Positions 27,201-39,544 of a stretch of 64,000 nucleotides of DNA are shown piece after piece; position 1 is the first letter of the stretch, and each line of letters starts with the position of its first letter. This DNA comes from Halictus rubicundus (taxonomy: Eukaryota; Arthropoda; Insecta; Hymenoptera; Halictidae). The stretch covers positions 112,501 to 176,500 of the forward strand of contig NC_135165.1 of assembly GCF_050948215.1 (NCBI RefSeq), given 5' to 3'. A program made the position numbers and the translations under genes. The notes beneath the pieces are model-generated. The model saw only the letters and a list, made by a program, of their open reading frames with translations. It had not been told where the DNA came from and searched no databases.

Positions 27201-29803
27201 GGTAGCTCTCGATATCAATCGACTGACCGACGCGACGCGACGCGACGCGATGCGCGACGGACGGTCTACAAATACACAGCCGGCATACGCGCGGCAGCCT
27301 AATCGAAACTGAACGAAAAGCTCGACTTCTCGTGCGGAACACGTCTCTTCGAGTTTACTTTCTCCATTGTTCAGGTTCGATTGTCGATGGAACCCTTTAT
27401 ACCCAGTCTTTTGTTTCGTTTATTTTATTTGAGTACGATCCATGGCCATGGTCAAAAGCACAGCGACGGATGGAGTCATAATAACTGCCAGATGTGGAAT
27501 CGAATATTGCGATACAGCTCGCGGTCTGGATTTCGATGTGGTTGATCGGTAGACTGGGGATGTTTATGCAATTTTCTTCGAACAGAAAACAACGCGGTGT
27601 ATGCATGTTGAAACTGATCCACGTGCCTAAGCGTTCAGCGTTTCAAGATGCATTCTCGCGTTTATCAACGATCGTGTGCGAATGGTGGTGAAAGTGTCGA
27701 TGATTTTTTTCTATCAGTTTGAGCATAACACGTGGTTTTTCTATTGCAACCGATCCGTGAGTTTCGAATAGTTGAAGGATGGTTGCGTTCACGAAAGATT
27801 TCTGCGAATCACTCTGGGACTCCTGGACCGAATAAACGACATAAAAATCATTTACGCTAAAGATGTCGAGAAGCTTCGGTTTGTAGCCCAAGTGTCCCAC
27901 TTTGCAGCCAGAGAGCTCAACTTTGTTTGACCCTGAACGATCGATACACTTACGGTGGTTGCGACTCTCGGCAAGCCCTAGCGTCGCAACAACCGACCAC
28001 AGAAAACTAAACACAGCGAAACACTCGACATTTTCAGATGGGAACTGTACATGTGGTATGCTTGGATTGTTCACATCAGATTTACAGGAGCGTCGTGAGC
28101 CTGGGGACGCGTACGCGCCCTCGGTCGCTCGCAGCAGCAGTTGCCCTAACTCGAACACGGCTCTGCTGTCGAGAGAGGCGAAAGATCTGAAAGGACCGTA
28201 CCTTCTGGTTCCAGGTATAGCGTAGGCCAGTTCTTCGCCATTTACAGCTTCGATCTCCTTGGGTTATGGTGCTTTCTCAGCTGCTTTCATCGGATCAGAA
28301 TCATCGGACGACTGTTCGCACTAAGAAAACGATCGCGATTCGTGCACTCTCGGCTCGACTATCGGCTATCGGCTATCGGAACTCCCTGGAGTCTAGATAG
28401 AACGAATTTAAAATCTGGAGCAGGCTTGGGGCGGGGTTAGCACCGCGAGGCATCGACGCCACGCCCGCTTACGGCACCGAAGCCACGCCTCCTTAGGGTC
28501 CTAAAGTCGCACCTCCTCGGGGCACTGAAGCCACGCCGCCCTCTTGGGCCACTTGGCAAACAGTCAGAAAAGTAAATGAATTCTCATCTTGTTCGCAACG
28601 ATTACGATTTTCTTTCACTGTTGAGAATTCAAGCTTTCAGCCTCGGAGCGTTTCGAATTGCCTCCGAGAACAATATTTTCCTAGCAACCGGGAACTCTGA
28701 ATCTTGGAAATTCAACGGTAACGAAAGATGCAATACGGTAGAACTTGCTTATTTTGCTGCATCTGCGCAGAGTGGCCGTGGCTCGCGCCAAGTGGACGTG
28801 GCTCCGGTGATCCTGACCGGATCAAACTCGCTGGAAATCGCAGCCAAGCCTGGTCCAGAGCCCCTGGTCCAGAAACCGAACCGAAACAAACCAGCAATTC
28901 GACGTGTCCCCGAACTCAACCGTCTCTTTCTTATGTTCAATGTCAGACGAATACACCGTTCCGCACGTGGTCGGATTCACGACGTGGTTCGCGATGTGCC
29001 AGCTAAAAGGTTAGCTCGTCAGGTGGTTATCTATGAATTCTAATCGACTGCACAAAAGTCCGTGTGTTCTCAGCCTCTGTTTCTCTTGGATCGCACAGGT
29101 GTACATAATAAATAGAACTGCAAGCAATTTCCGATATAAAACCAGGGCGCGATCCTTGATCGCTCTCTCCACTCTTGTTTTCTGTATCTCTTAATCTCTA
29201 GGTGTTTACGGCAGCCCAGCACTGCACGGATTCGATCTATCGCAGAGCGTTTTCGCGCGTCAATCTCGGAAAACAGAATTGCGTATAAGCTTCGATTATC
29301 GGGTATCGGTTATCGTCTACACTGGGATTAACGAAAGCATAATTACGCGCGCGCGCGCGCGGGTTCGGCTCGCCTCCTGCCGAGCAATATCGAGCCTGCG
29401 TTTCCTTTTTCTTGTTTCGACGGTTCTCTGTTCACCGATCAATTAGGATTCTATCGACGCACAAGGACAAGCATTTCCGGTTTCCCGTCGCGAGCCAACA
29501 ACGAGCCGTGAACGAGTAGACTGCTGGTTTTAAGCATTTACGGGAAAAACGAGTAGGTGCGATTCGAAGCGGTGGACAGATCGAAAGAATTTCTAATTTG
29601 TGTTCAGCAGTCTAGTAACAAGCGCTCAAAGAAGGCCGAATGAATTCGCCGGAAACGATTTTCGAGTGCACGTACCCGCGGAAACGCGTAGGCGAACATT
29701 CTCTACGGTATAAGTTAACAATCCACCAGAGGCATGATCTCTCTTATCGTTCTAATTGTGTAAAGACGCACGTGTGCATTCTCATTCGATGTGTGTATAT
29801 ATA

Positions 29804-29842
<39 letters not shown>

Positions 29843-32800
29843 GCGTGTGTATATCGTATCTTTGACTATAACTTGCTCTTGGTATATCATGCTACTTACT
29901 AACTGGCGCACTTCTGATCGACTAACTAGCCTGTCGTTTCAGCCAGGCCGACTAATTTCCCATTTCCTCTTACTCACGTAGCACTGTACACCATCTCCGA
30001 CTGATCCGTGGTAACGATAATGGATCGAGGAACACGGGACACGAGTATCCTCGAGATTAAAGAGTCCGCAGGACCGACGAGCTTAGTATAGTTCATCGTG
30101 GCGCAAGATATTTCACGGAAAATTCGCAGCTACGCAATTTCACGGCTCTGCCTGCCATACAAATTTTCTGGTGAATTACTCGGCGAGATAAATCTGTTTC
30201 GCTAAACAAAAGTTCCTTTATGTTAACGGAAGACTGTACCAATGTATCTTTCGGGATCGTTTCTGAAACGTTCCTGAAATGTACTTTAATTTCAGTAGAA
30301 TACCGTACAATTTTCCTGTTCGAGATTTTCGAGAAAATCGAATTTCAAAGTACATCGAGCACGCGCGCCGTTAAACAAGAATCTGCTGACTCGTCTGCGG
30401 ACGAATTGCATGAAATTAGATGCAACCAAAAATACCGTTTACCATTCGAAATGGTTAATGCTGACGCGACCTTGAAAGGATCAAGTTGCTCCTCGCTAGC
30501 TGCAAATTTTTGGCGTGAAAAATCCGCTGTCGCGTCGGTCAGCAGGATGCTTACCGAGGACGACGTTCTCCCGGTTCTCTCGGGCCTATCCTAACCGACA
30601 CCTCGCCTCTGTAAATACAGGTTTAGCCCGGTGTGTGTGTTTCATGCTCATTTTTAGTGGAGGAATCGAATTCCGCCCCGGCGATCGCCGGCGCAACAAG
30701 TCACGGCAGTGGGGCCACGCTGAATCCCGGTAGCCGCTTCCTTGCAATACCCGGTAATCCCGGTAAACTTGCTTTTCTGTGCTTGCTTTATCTCGATACA
30801 CAGTATATATATATATATAGAGCCAAGTATATGTATATACTTGGCTCGTTCCCCTGAAAAGAACACGATTGCACCCTGCGTCCCTTTCTCGGACGTCGAA
30901 GATGCAACGAAAATGCAATCGAAACGGAGAAGAGCGGACGGAAGGGTGAAATTTTCCCCCGAACGCCTCCTCGAGAGGCATTGTGCAATTGTGTCTCGAT
31001 ATCTGTGAAACAGATGTTTACACCGTATCTGTGGTAAATTTACCGACATTCCTGTACGGTGTACAGAGGCCTAGAATGGGTCGCTCTCAAATATTTTCGG
31101 TTAATTTTTTAAGAAAAACAAAAAGAAAAACCTAAAAGACTAAAAACGTCACGAATATGATGGTAAAGATTTCATAAATGTTACGATGTACCGCTTATTC
31201 GCTACTATTTTCCACGTTCGATGTTAAGAGATCAAGAAACAACAAGTGTACGCTATATGTACATGCGAGTTTTTGGTCAGGATGTTTTCACATATATCGA
31301 GACACGACTGTAGTTCGCGAGTTGCACGAATCCCTGGCCCAATCGGTCGCCGCTCGGGTTCACGGGAAACCCGACACGGTCGCTGAAAATAACATGTGTA
31401 TCGACAAACGATTATCGAGAGCGAACTCGAGACACGGAAAACAAAATCCGCGCGAGCACACCTCTGTGCTCGATCTGCCGGAAGAGTTTGCGTCGTACTT
31501 GACATTTAACGCTGCAGGCGCCGAGAGCAATCCGTCTGCAATGTCTTTTAAACGTTACAAAAGCTCACCCCTTTTTTCAGATTTTTTACAACATTCTGTT
31601 CAAACCGGCGAATATTTCGAACCGGAACATTCTCTGTTCCATTAACCTTTCGGTGCCCTTTACGCGTAAATAACATTGTAACATTTTTATGCACCCACAT
31701 GTAAAAAAGTATTACGAGGAAACGTTGTCACGACGTGTATGTACAGCGCACACGGCTTTCAATGCGAGAACAACGAGTGAGCCGCTATAGCGGCTCTCCG
31801 TTCAAAAACATGACATAAACGAAAGTGACTACGGTAGCTGACACTGTTGGCGGACCGACTCGTTTTGATGGAAAGAACGATTTATTCGATTCGATCTTGT
31901 CAAAGTAGAAATGTTTCTCCCGCGTGCAGCGTTCTTTGGATTCACCACGAGACACTGAACAAAGTTAGTCTTTTCGGCGTATCCGAATATGTCGTATTGC
32001 GAGCGACTGTACGTGCCTTTGCCTTCGGTGTCTCCAGCGTTAAACGACGGCGCGAATCGCGGCTTGGGAACGAATCTGTTGACACGAATCTCGAAGGTTT
32101 CGAGGGTTCGATTTCATTGATAACGCGTCGAAATCGATTTCGACGCGTATCCTCGGTCGCGTCGCGTTTAAGAGGATCCGGTTATAAGACTTCGGCTTGG
32201 TCCCGGTGGAAACCCCTCTGTATCGGATTCCTGCAACTCGGCAAGTTTCGACACGCTGCTATCTGGGTCACGACCATCCAGCTTTCAAGCCAGCCTGGAT
32301 GGCAGTGGTAATTCAGGGAATCCCCCGCATACGGCATCCCCTTGATTACGATTCCCACGCGACTTCTCGCTAAGAATCGCCAAGAGACGCAGTAGGCGGT
32401 AAGCTAGAACTCTTTCAGGCCAAGAACCAGCCACCAACGGGATGGATCGGAGTCCTAGCAGCGTGTCCATCAGCAGGAATCATAGTTCGTCCGGTTTGGA
32501 GAACGGCGACGGGAATCACAGGGTGCGTGGAAATCTGCCAACGCTTGCGGGCTCCTTCGAAATGCTCGTGTCGCTTTGCTTCGAGCAAAAAGTAATTCTG
32601 CTGGACCGTCGCGTCGATTGGAATGCGATTTTCTATTTGCCACTGTGTGTTTCGTCTGGACGGGTCGGACGAAAATTCTGAAGGATAATGAAAATACTTA
32701 GCAGAAAGCGGCGCGAGCATTCGGCGGGGCTCTGACGAATTTTCCTGGAGTGCGGTAGACTCGGCGTTCTATTCGATCGGGCGATTACTGTTAATAGGGG

Positions 32801-33073
32801 AACACGCACTTCATGCGAAAGATACCGGCGGGTGCGGAGGCGAGCAACATCCTCGTTGGAGAGGTCGATTTTTTAGACAAAACCTTGTCAGCGTTCATCC
32901 GATTGAGCCAGGCCGGGATAATGGGCGATTTGACGGAAGTTCCGGTCCCGACTAGGTTCATATTCGTCCTGCTGGGTCCAATGGTAAGACACACCTGACC
33001 TCCGTTCGAACTGTGCCTCTTTCCGAGTAATTAAAGTTTTAACGAAGCAATTGTCCACGCTGATTGCCCGTCT

Positions 33074-33133
<60 letters not shown>

Positions 33134-36100
33134 GAGAGAGCCAATGACGGCTTCGTTATCGTTCGACATCGCTCGAATCCTTCGTGCAATCGGGCCCGCA
33201 AACTTTTCCCTCGAGACAACGGGACAGCCTGCGACGTGTATTACGTTTGATTTGACAGGGCGGGATCTCCGGTTTCCATGAAATCGGCCGAGCGATGGCC
33301 ACGCTGATGTCCGACGAGGTGTTCCACGACGTGGCGTACAAAGCGAAAAACAGGAATCATCTGCTGGCTGGCATCGACGAGTTTCTGGACGCTGTCACGG
33401 TCCTGCCGCCGGGAGAATGGGATCCTGCCATCAGGATAGAACCTCCTGCTGCGATTCCTTCGCAGGTAGCGTGGTAGATTAGAAGGATTCCTGGCTGCGA
33501 GGATAACGTGTTTATCGTTCTGAGACGTTTAATCCCCGGGACGGGTAGCGTTGTTGCGTTGTCTTTGACATACGACCAACTCAGATTAGTCGAGAAAAAG
33601 TCGGAATAACAAAGAAGAGAAAGTGTCGAAAGATCTTGGAAAATATGTTTGAATTTCCCTCCCTCGATTGTTCAGGAGGTGCGGAAGCGTCCAAAAGAGG
33701 AGAAGCCGAAGGAGGACCCGGACGAAGAAGCAGACGAGCAGAAGCTGAGGGAGGAGTCAGGCCTATCGAGGAGCGGAAGACTGTTTGGTGGTCTGATCAA
33801 CGACATCAAGAGGAAAGTGCCGTTCTACCTGTCCGATTTCAAGGACGCCCTAGCCATCCAATGCATAGCGTCCTTCATTTTTCTATACTTTGCCTGCCTC
33901 TCCCCTATAATCACGTTCGGAGGGCTGTTGGGAGAAGCAACCGAGAAAAACATGGCCGCTATGGAATCGCTCGTTTCCGGTTTCGTTTGCGGCGTCGGGT
34001 ACGGACTGTTCTCTGGACAGCCGTTGACTATTCTGGGCTCCACCGGGCCTGTTTTAGTCTTCGAGACCATCGTGTTCGACTTCTGCAAGTGAGTTGAGCC
34101 TTCGAGTCTTCGTTCGAGACGATTCGCATCGAGGCGAGGACGTCTTTTTAATCAACGTATTCGTTTTTGCAGGATGTACGGCTGGAACTACATGTCCTTC
34201 CGCTTCTGGATCGGCTCGTGGATCACGCTGATCCTAGTGGTCCTGGTCGCGATCGACGCCAGCGCCCTGGTCTGCTACATCACACGGTTCACCGAGGAGA
34301 ACTTTGCCACCCTGATCGCTTTCATCTTCATCTACAAGGTACATTTTCCGATCAAACGACAAAGTTTAATAGAGATAGGAGACCTTGAACCATCGGATCG
34401 TTCGAGGAGAACACGGTCTAGGTCGTCGTCGCCCGCGTTAATTATGCAATCGCGTCCTTCTCGACCGATCCAGTTAATTGGATGGGGTAAAACTGCCGCG
34501 TGCTTCGCGAATCGCTTCATCAGCGAAATAGCCGACATTTGGGTCACGAGTTACGAACCAGCCGCTCCTCGGGGTGCTCCTCTTGGGCTTCGAATCGAAT
34601 CGAATCGAATCGAATCGAATCGAATCGAATCGAATCGAATCGGTGTCCCCCCTCCCGAAATGTCTCGTTTCGATGAGAACAGCTTCTTGCACTTTTTATT
34701 CTTCCCTTATATCTTTCGAATCGAGAGACGTTATGGACGTGGACCGAATCGAGTTACAAGCGTCTCGCTGTGTCTTACCGGAGGTAGGAGACGTAACGGA
34801 GACTGTGTAAAACGTTGCGATACGATCTGTTTCAGGCGATCGAGAACGTTTTATCAATCGGCAAAAAGTATCCCATCAACACCCACGCGAACGACCAGTT
34901 CAACATCGACTGTTGGTGCAAACCTCCGAACAGCAGTCTGCCGTCCAGCTACGATCACGTCAATTGGACGGCGCTGGACCAGAAAGCATGCCAGGTGAAT
35001 GTTCTCGTTAGGCCAGATTACAAACCATCGGGGCGAGCCCCTAATGTCGTTAACTCTCTTTCAGACGTATAACGGTACCTTGGTGGGTGACGGTTGCAAT
35101 CTACCGCACTACATACCCGATGTGTTCCTCATGTCAATTATACTGTTCATGGGCACCTTTTTATTATCCGTCGAGCTGAAAGATTTCAAGAACGCTCTCT
35201 TCTTCCCATCGAAGGTAAGCGAGCGAACCTTACATTTAGTAGCTATCTATGGTAAAACTCTTAACTTCGTTCTTAACGGCATAGTAGTTTCATAGTAATT
35301 TCATTTAATCCAACATTTTCGCAAGGAAGATCAACGACCGCGAAACAAACGCTGCGCTGGTTCGTCGAGAGATTGTTCAATGTCGGTTTGTTCGCAGGTC
35401 AGACAGGTGGTCAGCGATTTCGCGGTGATAATCGCAATCTTCTCGATGAGCGCGCTCGATCATTTCGTGAACATACCGACGCCGAAGCTGGAAGTGCCGG
35501 CAGAGTTCAAGCCGACGTTGCACAACCGCGGATGGGTTATCTGGCCTTTTCAACACAATCCATGGTGGAGCGCCATTGTCGCGTGTCTGCCAGCTCTCCT
35601 AGGCACTATACTAATCTTCATGGACCAACAGATCACCGCTGTGATCGTCAACAGGAAAGAAAACAAGCTGAAGGCGAGTCGCTGTTCAACCAAGGCCTCG
35701 ACTCAAACATACATCGTTCTCTTCTCTAATCCTGTCACCTTCAATTCCATTCCAAGTTACACACTATCTTTAAATGATTCGACTGTTTATCATTTGATCT
35801 GTGTACATGTATAGATTTTTGTTATAAATGCATCAAATCCGCAATATAGTTACGATATGATTTTAATTAGTCCGATTCGTTCGTTTAGAAAGGGTGCGGC
35901 TACCACCTGGACCTGTTCGTTCTCGCGATTCTGATCGAGATTTGCTCGGTGATGGGACTGCCGTGGTTCGTGGCAGCCACTGTACTCTCTATCAATCATG
36001 TGAACTCGTTAAAGTTGGAGTCCGAATGCGCCGCACCAGGAGAAAAACCGCAGTTCCTTGGGGTTCGCGAGCAGCGAGTCACCCACATTCTCATCTTCTT

Positions 36101-37038
36101 GATGATCGGCTGCTCCGTATTACTGACACCGATGCTCAGGCACATCCCTATGCCTGTTTTATTCGGCGTTTTCCTCTACATGGGCGTCGCCTCTCTGAAA
36201 GGCCTCCAGTTCTTCGACAGAATCCTGATCATGCTTATGCCGGTGAAATACCAACCCGACTACATGTTCCTCCGACAGGTACAACAATTCGTCGATCTAT
36301 CTATCCCGACCAAAGCAGGCAATCCTTAACGTTTACAACACTTTTGAACTTTTCGATCTACAATTGTGATACAGGTGCCGCTGAAACGCGTGCACGTGTT
36401 CACGGTGATACAACTGACCTGTCTGGCCTGCCTCTGGATCATCAAGTCTTTCAGCAGCACCTCCATTTTGTTCCCTCTGATGGTAAGCATTTGATGAACC
36501 CCCTTCTTCCGAAAGACAAAGAACTTTATTAGAAGACGCGCTCGACATTATACGCTAAAAAATTGGTTCACGCGATTGCAAACAAAACATCAAAATCTCT
36601 TTTCGATTGCAATTTTTCTCAAAACTGAATCGATGTCTCCTTTCGCCGTTTCAGCTGGTGGTGATGATCGGAATCCGCAAATCCCTGGACCTGTTGTTCA
36701 CGCAACGCGAGCTGAAGATCCTGGACGACGTGATGCCGGAACCGAGCAGAAAGCACGCGGAAGATCTTCGCCAGCTCGAGAGTGGCGAGGTTAGCACCCT
36801 CAGACGAATACTAAACGCGATCCTTGGCCGTAAATAGCATACGAGAAGTGGCCGCGTGGCGAACATTTGCCCCGTGGTCACTGTCACTGTTTGCGACTGT
36901 GGCGAGCCGGCGACGTTTCGCCAAAAACGCGAGGAACGCGACAACACCTTGGTCCTCGATCGACTTGGATAAGCAAAAACCATTCGGGAAGTTTACCACG
37001 GAACGTACCGTACACTCGCCGCCGTCATCGCGGCGTTA

Positions 37039-37081
<43 letters not shown>

Positions 37082-38373
37082 ATTCCTCTTCTTCTTCTTC
37101 TTCTTCTTCTTCTTCTTCTTCTTCTTCTTCTTGTTAATTCTTTGTCCGACCAAACAAGCAATAATCTTGGACGTGACCAAGAGAAACTCGAAAAATCGAG
37201 TCGCGGCAGCTGTGCGGAAAATAATTAATAGAAAATGCTGCTACTCCGTTTGTTCTGTCTGCGAGGAGAGACGTTCGCACAATACCGACCAAAAAACGTC
37301 CTTACGCACAGCATGGCCGACCGTCGCCAATGCGTGTGCCAAATATTTGCGACAAACCAAGCCGAGCCGGTTCGACCAGTATTAATTATACAACTTTTGC
37401 GCCGCCGTGAACGTTCGAACGATTTCTATTCGCGGATTTGCGATTTTGACGCTTGCCGTTTGAGCTTAGAGAAGATAGAAATGTTGGACCAACTGAAAAA
37501 TGCAACAGTTAAATATACGTATTCGTTGAGTTGTTTATTTAGGAAGCAATCGAGCGTTTACTAAGGACAAGCGTGCATGTCGGATGTGACGAGTCATCGT
37601 CGAACGATTGACGGTTCGAACGTTGACGGTGCATTTATCACGGAGAATGTCTGCGGTGTCGAGCGGTCGTGTACAACTGTTCGCACTTCGCGAAGCCTAG
37701 TCTGTTCACTCGGCCTAGCAATAATGAAACAAAAGTGAAAAGCGGAGGAGACATAGGCCAAGTATAGAAATACAAAAATCCTTGTCACCCGATCGCGACA
37801 ACACGCCCACCCTTCGACACACATGTATAGCGGTTCGACCGTATGATCGAGCATGGATGACCTGCCTTAAACCTATTCGAAATACAATATTCTTTGGAAA
37901 CACACACCAATCTCTCTGTAATCATCCCGACTGTTCCTTGCGCAGCATTCGAAAACCGACACGATCGACACAGTATAGGTACAGTCGTCTGCGCACATTC
38001 CTTGACTACGCACCGGAACTATAGTAAACCGTAAGGTTGTCGATCGGACGAGATGGACATTTTTATACATCGAAATGCCGGAGACTGTTTTGAAACGCCT
38101 CGCGAGACGAATCACGATTCGAGATTCCGAATCGATTGATCAGAAAGTTACGGACTTGTGGTTTGCGGAGGGGTCTCGCAGGGGTTTGATAATCGGGGGA
38201 AAATGATCGATAAGGATAATGAGAGAAGGAGGCGATAAGGTAGCAGCTCCTGCCATCGAGTCCTGCGGATGTCATCCGGTACGTGACCACATGTGCACGT
38301 GTCCTTACAGTTCCTCAGCGCACGAGGAATGTCATTTTCAAAGTCTCTTATCCATTATACATCCCCCGCTGAC

Positions 38374-38437
<64 letters not shown>

Positions 38438-39544
38438 ACTATCATTACGTTGACCATCGAATGTCGAGCACTGCGAGTATACGTCCTGTTGCGATCGCGA
38501 CGACGACGATGCCACGGATTCCAACCGTATCGAAACGTGCAATCGGTCGAGCTCGCAATTAGTTCCAGTGAAACTTGTAATTTCGTTATCGTTGGCTGAA
38601 TAAAAGATTCGTAAACAGAGCGAAAATTGCCGGGCTCGCTCCTTCGCACGCGATAACGAACGGACCTCTGCAATGACTCGCGTTGTTGCTCGATTTTCAT
38701 CGAAATTTCAAGTTTCGAAACAATATTTAGTCTTGATCGATTAAAAATGTTTCGGACGGTGGAGAATTTTTTGGCGAGATTTTTATGCAAGTGAAATGCT
38801 TCCTGTTTGAGCTCTATCGATCTACGTTTGAAAAATAAAGAGCAATTAAGATTTTTCCAGCGAATTGCATTTATAGATGAGCAACGGATGAGTCACTGCA
38901 GTTTTCCGAGCGACGCGACTCGATACACCGTTCGATTATCCGAATCCATCGTCGTGCGCGCAATTGTTGAGACGTTAGTCGAGAGAGTTTTGCTCAGCTC
39001 GATGCATGGCTTTAAGGCTTCTCATAACCGATTTTTGATCATCGTGTTTGCTCGTAAGAGTAATCGAGCGACGTGTCCCACAGGAACAGAATGAGTCGAC
39101 GGGTTACGGGACGACGCCGGGCAACATACAAATCTCTTTGGCGAATGGGAACATCATGAAGATCCCCGTGACGAGTATCAACATCAGCGAGGAGGTGAAC
39201 AAGACCGGGATTTGGCAGCAGGTGAACGAGGGGAACGAGAAGCCGAAGCAGTCCAAGCTGATCAAGTACGTACCGTGCCGAGGTCGAACTGAAACGATTT
39301 CTTCGTTCTTATTTACAGTGAAATAAGCTGTACCAGTTAGGTAGGGATCGTTGTTACATTTTTCACGGTTTAAACGAGTTCGAACGTCTTTGAATTCAGT
39401 GCGGGAAAGCAAAAGAAGCATTCGAAGAAGGATAGCTCGTCGATGGCCGACGAGACAACGAGACTGACCACGATGACCGAGGAGGACGAGGATGACAGTG
39501 GGATCTCGATCAAGGTGACACACGTAAATGACTCTAAATTCTAA
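18802..39544 (+). CDS. Ndae1: Sodium-driven chloride/bicarbonate exchanger (SLC4 family, Ndae1)
   Basis: A plasma-membrane transporter that brings in Na+ and HCO3- in exchange for Cl-, raising cell pH. Core exons (+): 18802-18925, 20156-20287, 26252-26390, 26508-26727, 27034-27157, 32419-32522, 32798-32983, 33259-33465, 33676-34088, 34173-34338, 34836-34994, 35065-35214, 35398-35673, 35889-36278, 36375-36482, 36655-36789, 39084-39265, 39400-39544. All phases join, giving 1119 aa. The N-terminal part has HRAHTVYVGVHLPG and a His-rich HRRHHKHHH run. The band-3 cytoplasmic domain follows (QRVQFILGEE, MEWKETARW, MRKIPAGAEASN, VLPPGEWDPAIRIEPP). The transmembrane domain starts near residue 458 (DIKRKVPFYLSDFKDAL). 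The large outer loop has four Cys and NWT/NGT glycosylation sites. Other family blocks are KGCGYHLD, VTHILIFLMIG, MPMPVLFGVFLYMG-like and RELKILDDVMPE. The 35674-35888 intron starts with GC. The 5' end is uncertain. Confidence 0.93.
20940..22450. repeat. Degenerate tandem array in an Ndae1 intron
   Basis: Units of about 170-230 bases recur. Three clear copies begin near 21136, 21306 and 21535 with a CTATAAAATAACGAGTAAC-like start, and each carries CCCATTTAATTAA (21212, 21384, 21608). Further, more diverged units share GGAAACATAAT, TGTAGAGCCTG and TTCTGATAGG words up to about 22450. All lie inside the 20288-26251 intron. Confidence 0.7.
24161..24212. repeat. (GA)n microsatellite in Ndae1 intron
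   Basis: About 50 bases of GA dinucleotide in the 20288-26251 intron. Confidence 0.95.
28038..28214 (+). CDS. Ndae1: Candidate Ndae1 cassette exon A (59 codons)
   Basis: The segment lies between a TTTTCAG acceptor and a CCAG/GTATAG donor. It is open throughout in the needed frame and starts and ends in phase 1, so it can be included or skipped without shifting the frame. The peptide includes APSVARSSSCPNSNTALLS and ends GPYLLVPG. It would sit in the cytoplasmic linker between SLAEIGRNHSSSK and the MRKIPAGAEASN block, the region where vertebrate SLC4 bicarbonate transporters also carry optional exons. I do not recognise the peptide itself. Confidence 0.35.
28425..28560. repeat. Short degenerate minisatellite, unit about 25-30 bp
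   Basis: About four imperfect units of the form GGCACCGAAGCCACGCCTCC with varied spacers. The tract lies in an Ndae1 intron. Confidence 0.6.
29344..29361. repeat. (CG)n run
   Basis: Alternating CG run of about 17 bases, a potential Z-DNA former, in an Ndae1 intron. Confidence 0.85.
29791..29850. repeat. (GT)n microsatellite
   Basis: GT-rich dinucleotide tract with TA and GC interruptions, in an Ndae1 intron. Confidence 0.9.
30658..30729 (+). CDS. Ndae1: Candidate Ndae1 cassette exon B (24 codons)
   Basis: The segment follows a TTTTTAG acceptor and precedes a CCCG/GTAGCC donor. It is open in the required frame and symmetric (phase 1 to phase 1), so skipping or including it preserves the frame. 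The peptide is Ser/Ala/Gly-rich (EESNSAPAIAGATSHGSG). It maps to the same variable linker as cassette A. Evidence is limited to splice signals and phase. Confidence 0.3.
33072..33131. repeat. (CT)n microsatellite
   Basis: About 58 bases of CT dinucleotide in the intron between Ndae1 exons 32798-32983 and 33259-33465. Confidence 0.95.
34591..34642. repeat. (AATCG)n pentamer repeat
   Basis: Ten perfect units of a five-base repeat in the Ndae1 intron 34339-34835. Confidence 0.95.
36790..36837 (+). CDS. Ndae1: Alternative read-through C-terminus of Ndae1
   Basis: If the donor after GAG at 36789 (GTTAGC, a weak match) is not used, translation continues for 15 codons (VSTLRRILNAILGRK) to a TAG at 36835-36837, giving a 1026-aa protein. 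If the donor is used, the exon joins phase-0 exon 39084-39265 (EQNESTGYG). That exon carries the NISEEVNKTGIWQQVN block expected of the family's long C-terminus. Confidence 0.5.
   Translation, partial: VSTLRRILNAILGRK
37041..37132. repeat. Adjacent (TTG)n and (TTC)n trinucleotide tracts
   Basis: About 13 TTG units (37041-37081) run directly into about 15 CTT units (37086-37132). The tract follows the short Ndae1 stop codon and lies in the last long intron, or in the 3' UTR of the short isoform. Confidence 0.95.
38375..38439. repeat. Compound (CT)n(CA)n microsatellite
   Basis: About 38 bases of CT followed by about 26 bases of CA, in the Ndae1 intron 36790-39083. Confidence 0.95.

Noticed and set aside
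28576..29043. 155-codon + frame in the Ndae1 intron
   Set aside because: No recognised domain and no phase-compatible pair of splice sites; probably chance in CpG-rich DNA.
35671..35814. Read-through of the Ndae1 exon past 35673 (ASRCSTKAST...)
   Set aside because: It breaks the conserved LKKGCGYHLD junction; a GC-AG intron explains it better.
37235..37564. 109-codon + frame after the short Ndae1 stop
   Set aside because: No recognisable domain or splice link; treated as intron or 3' UTR.
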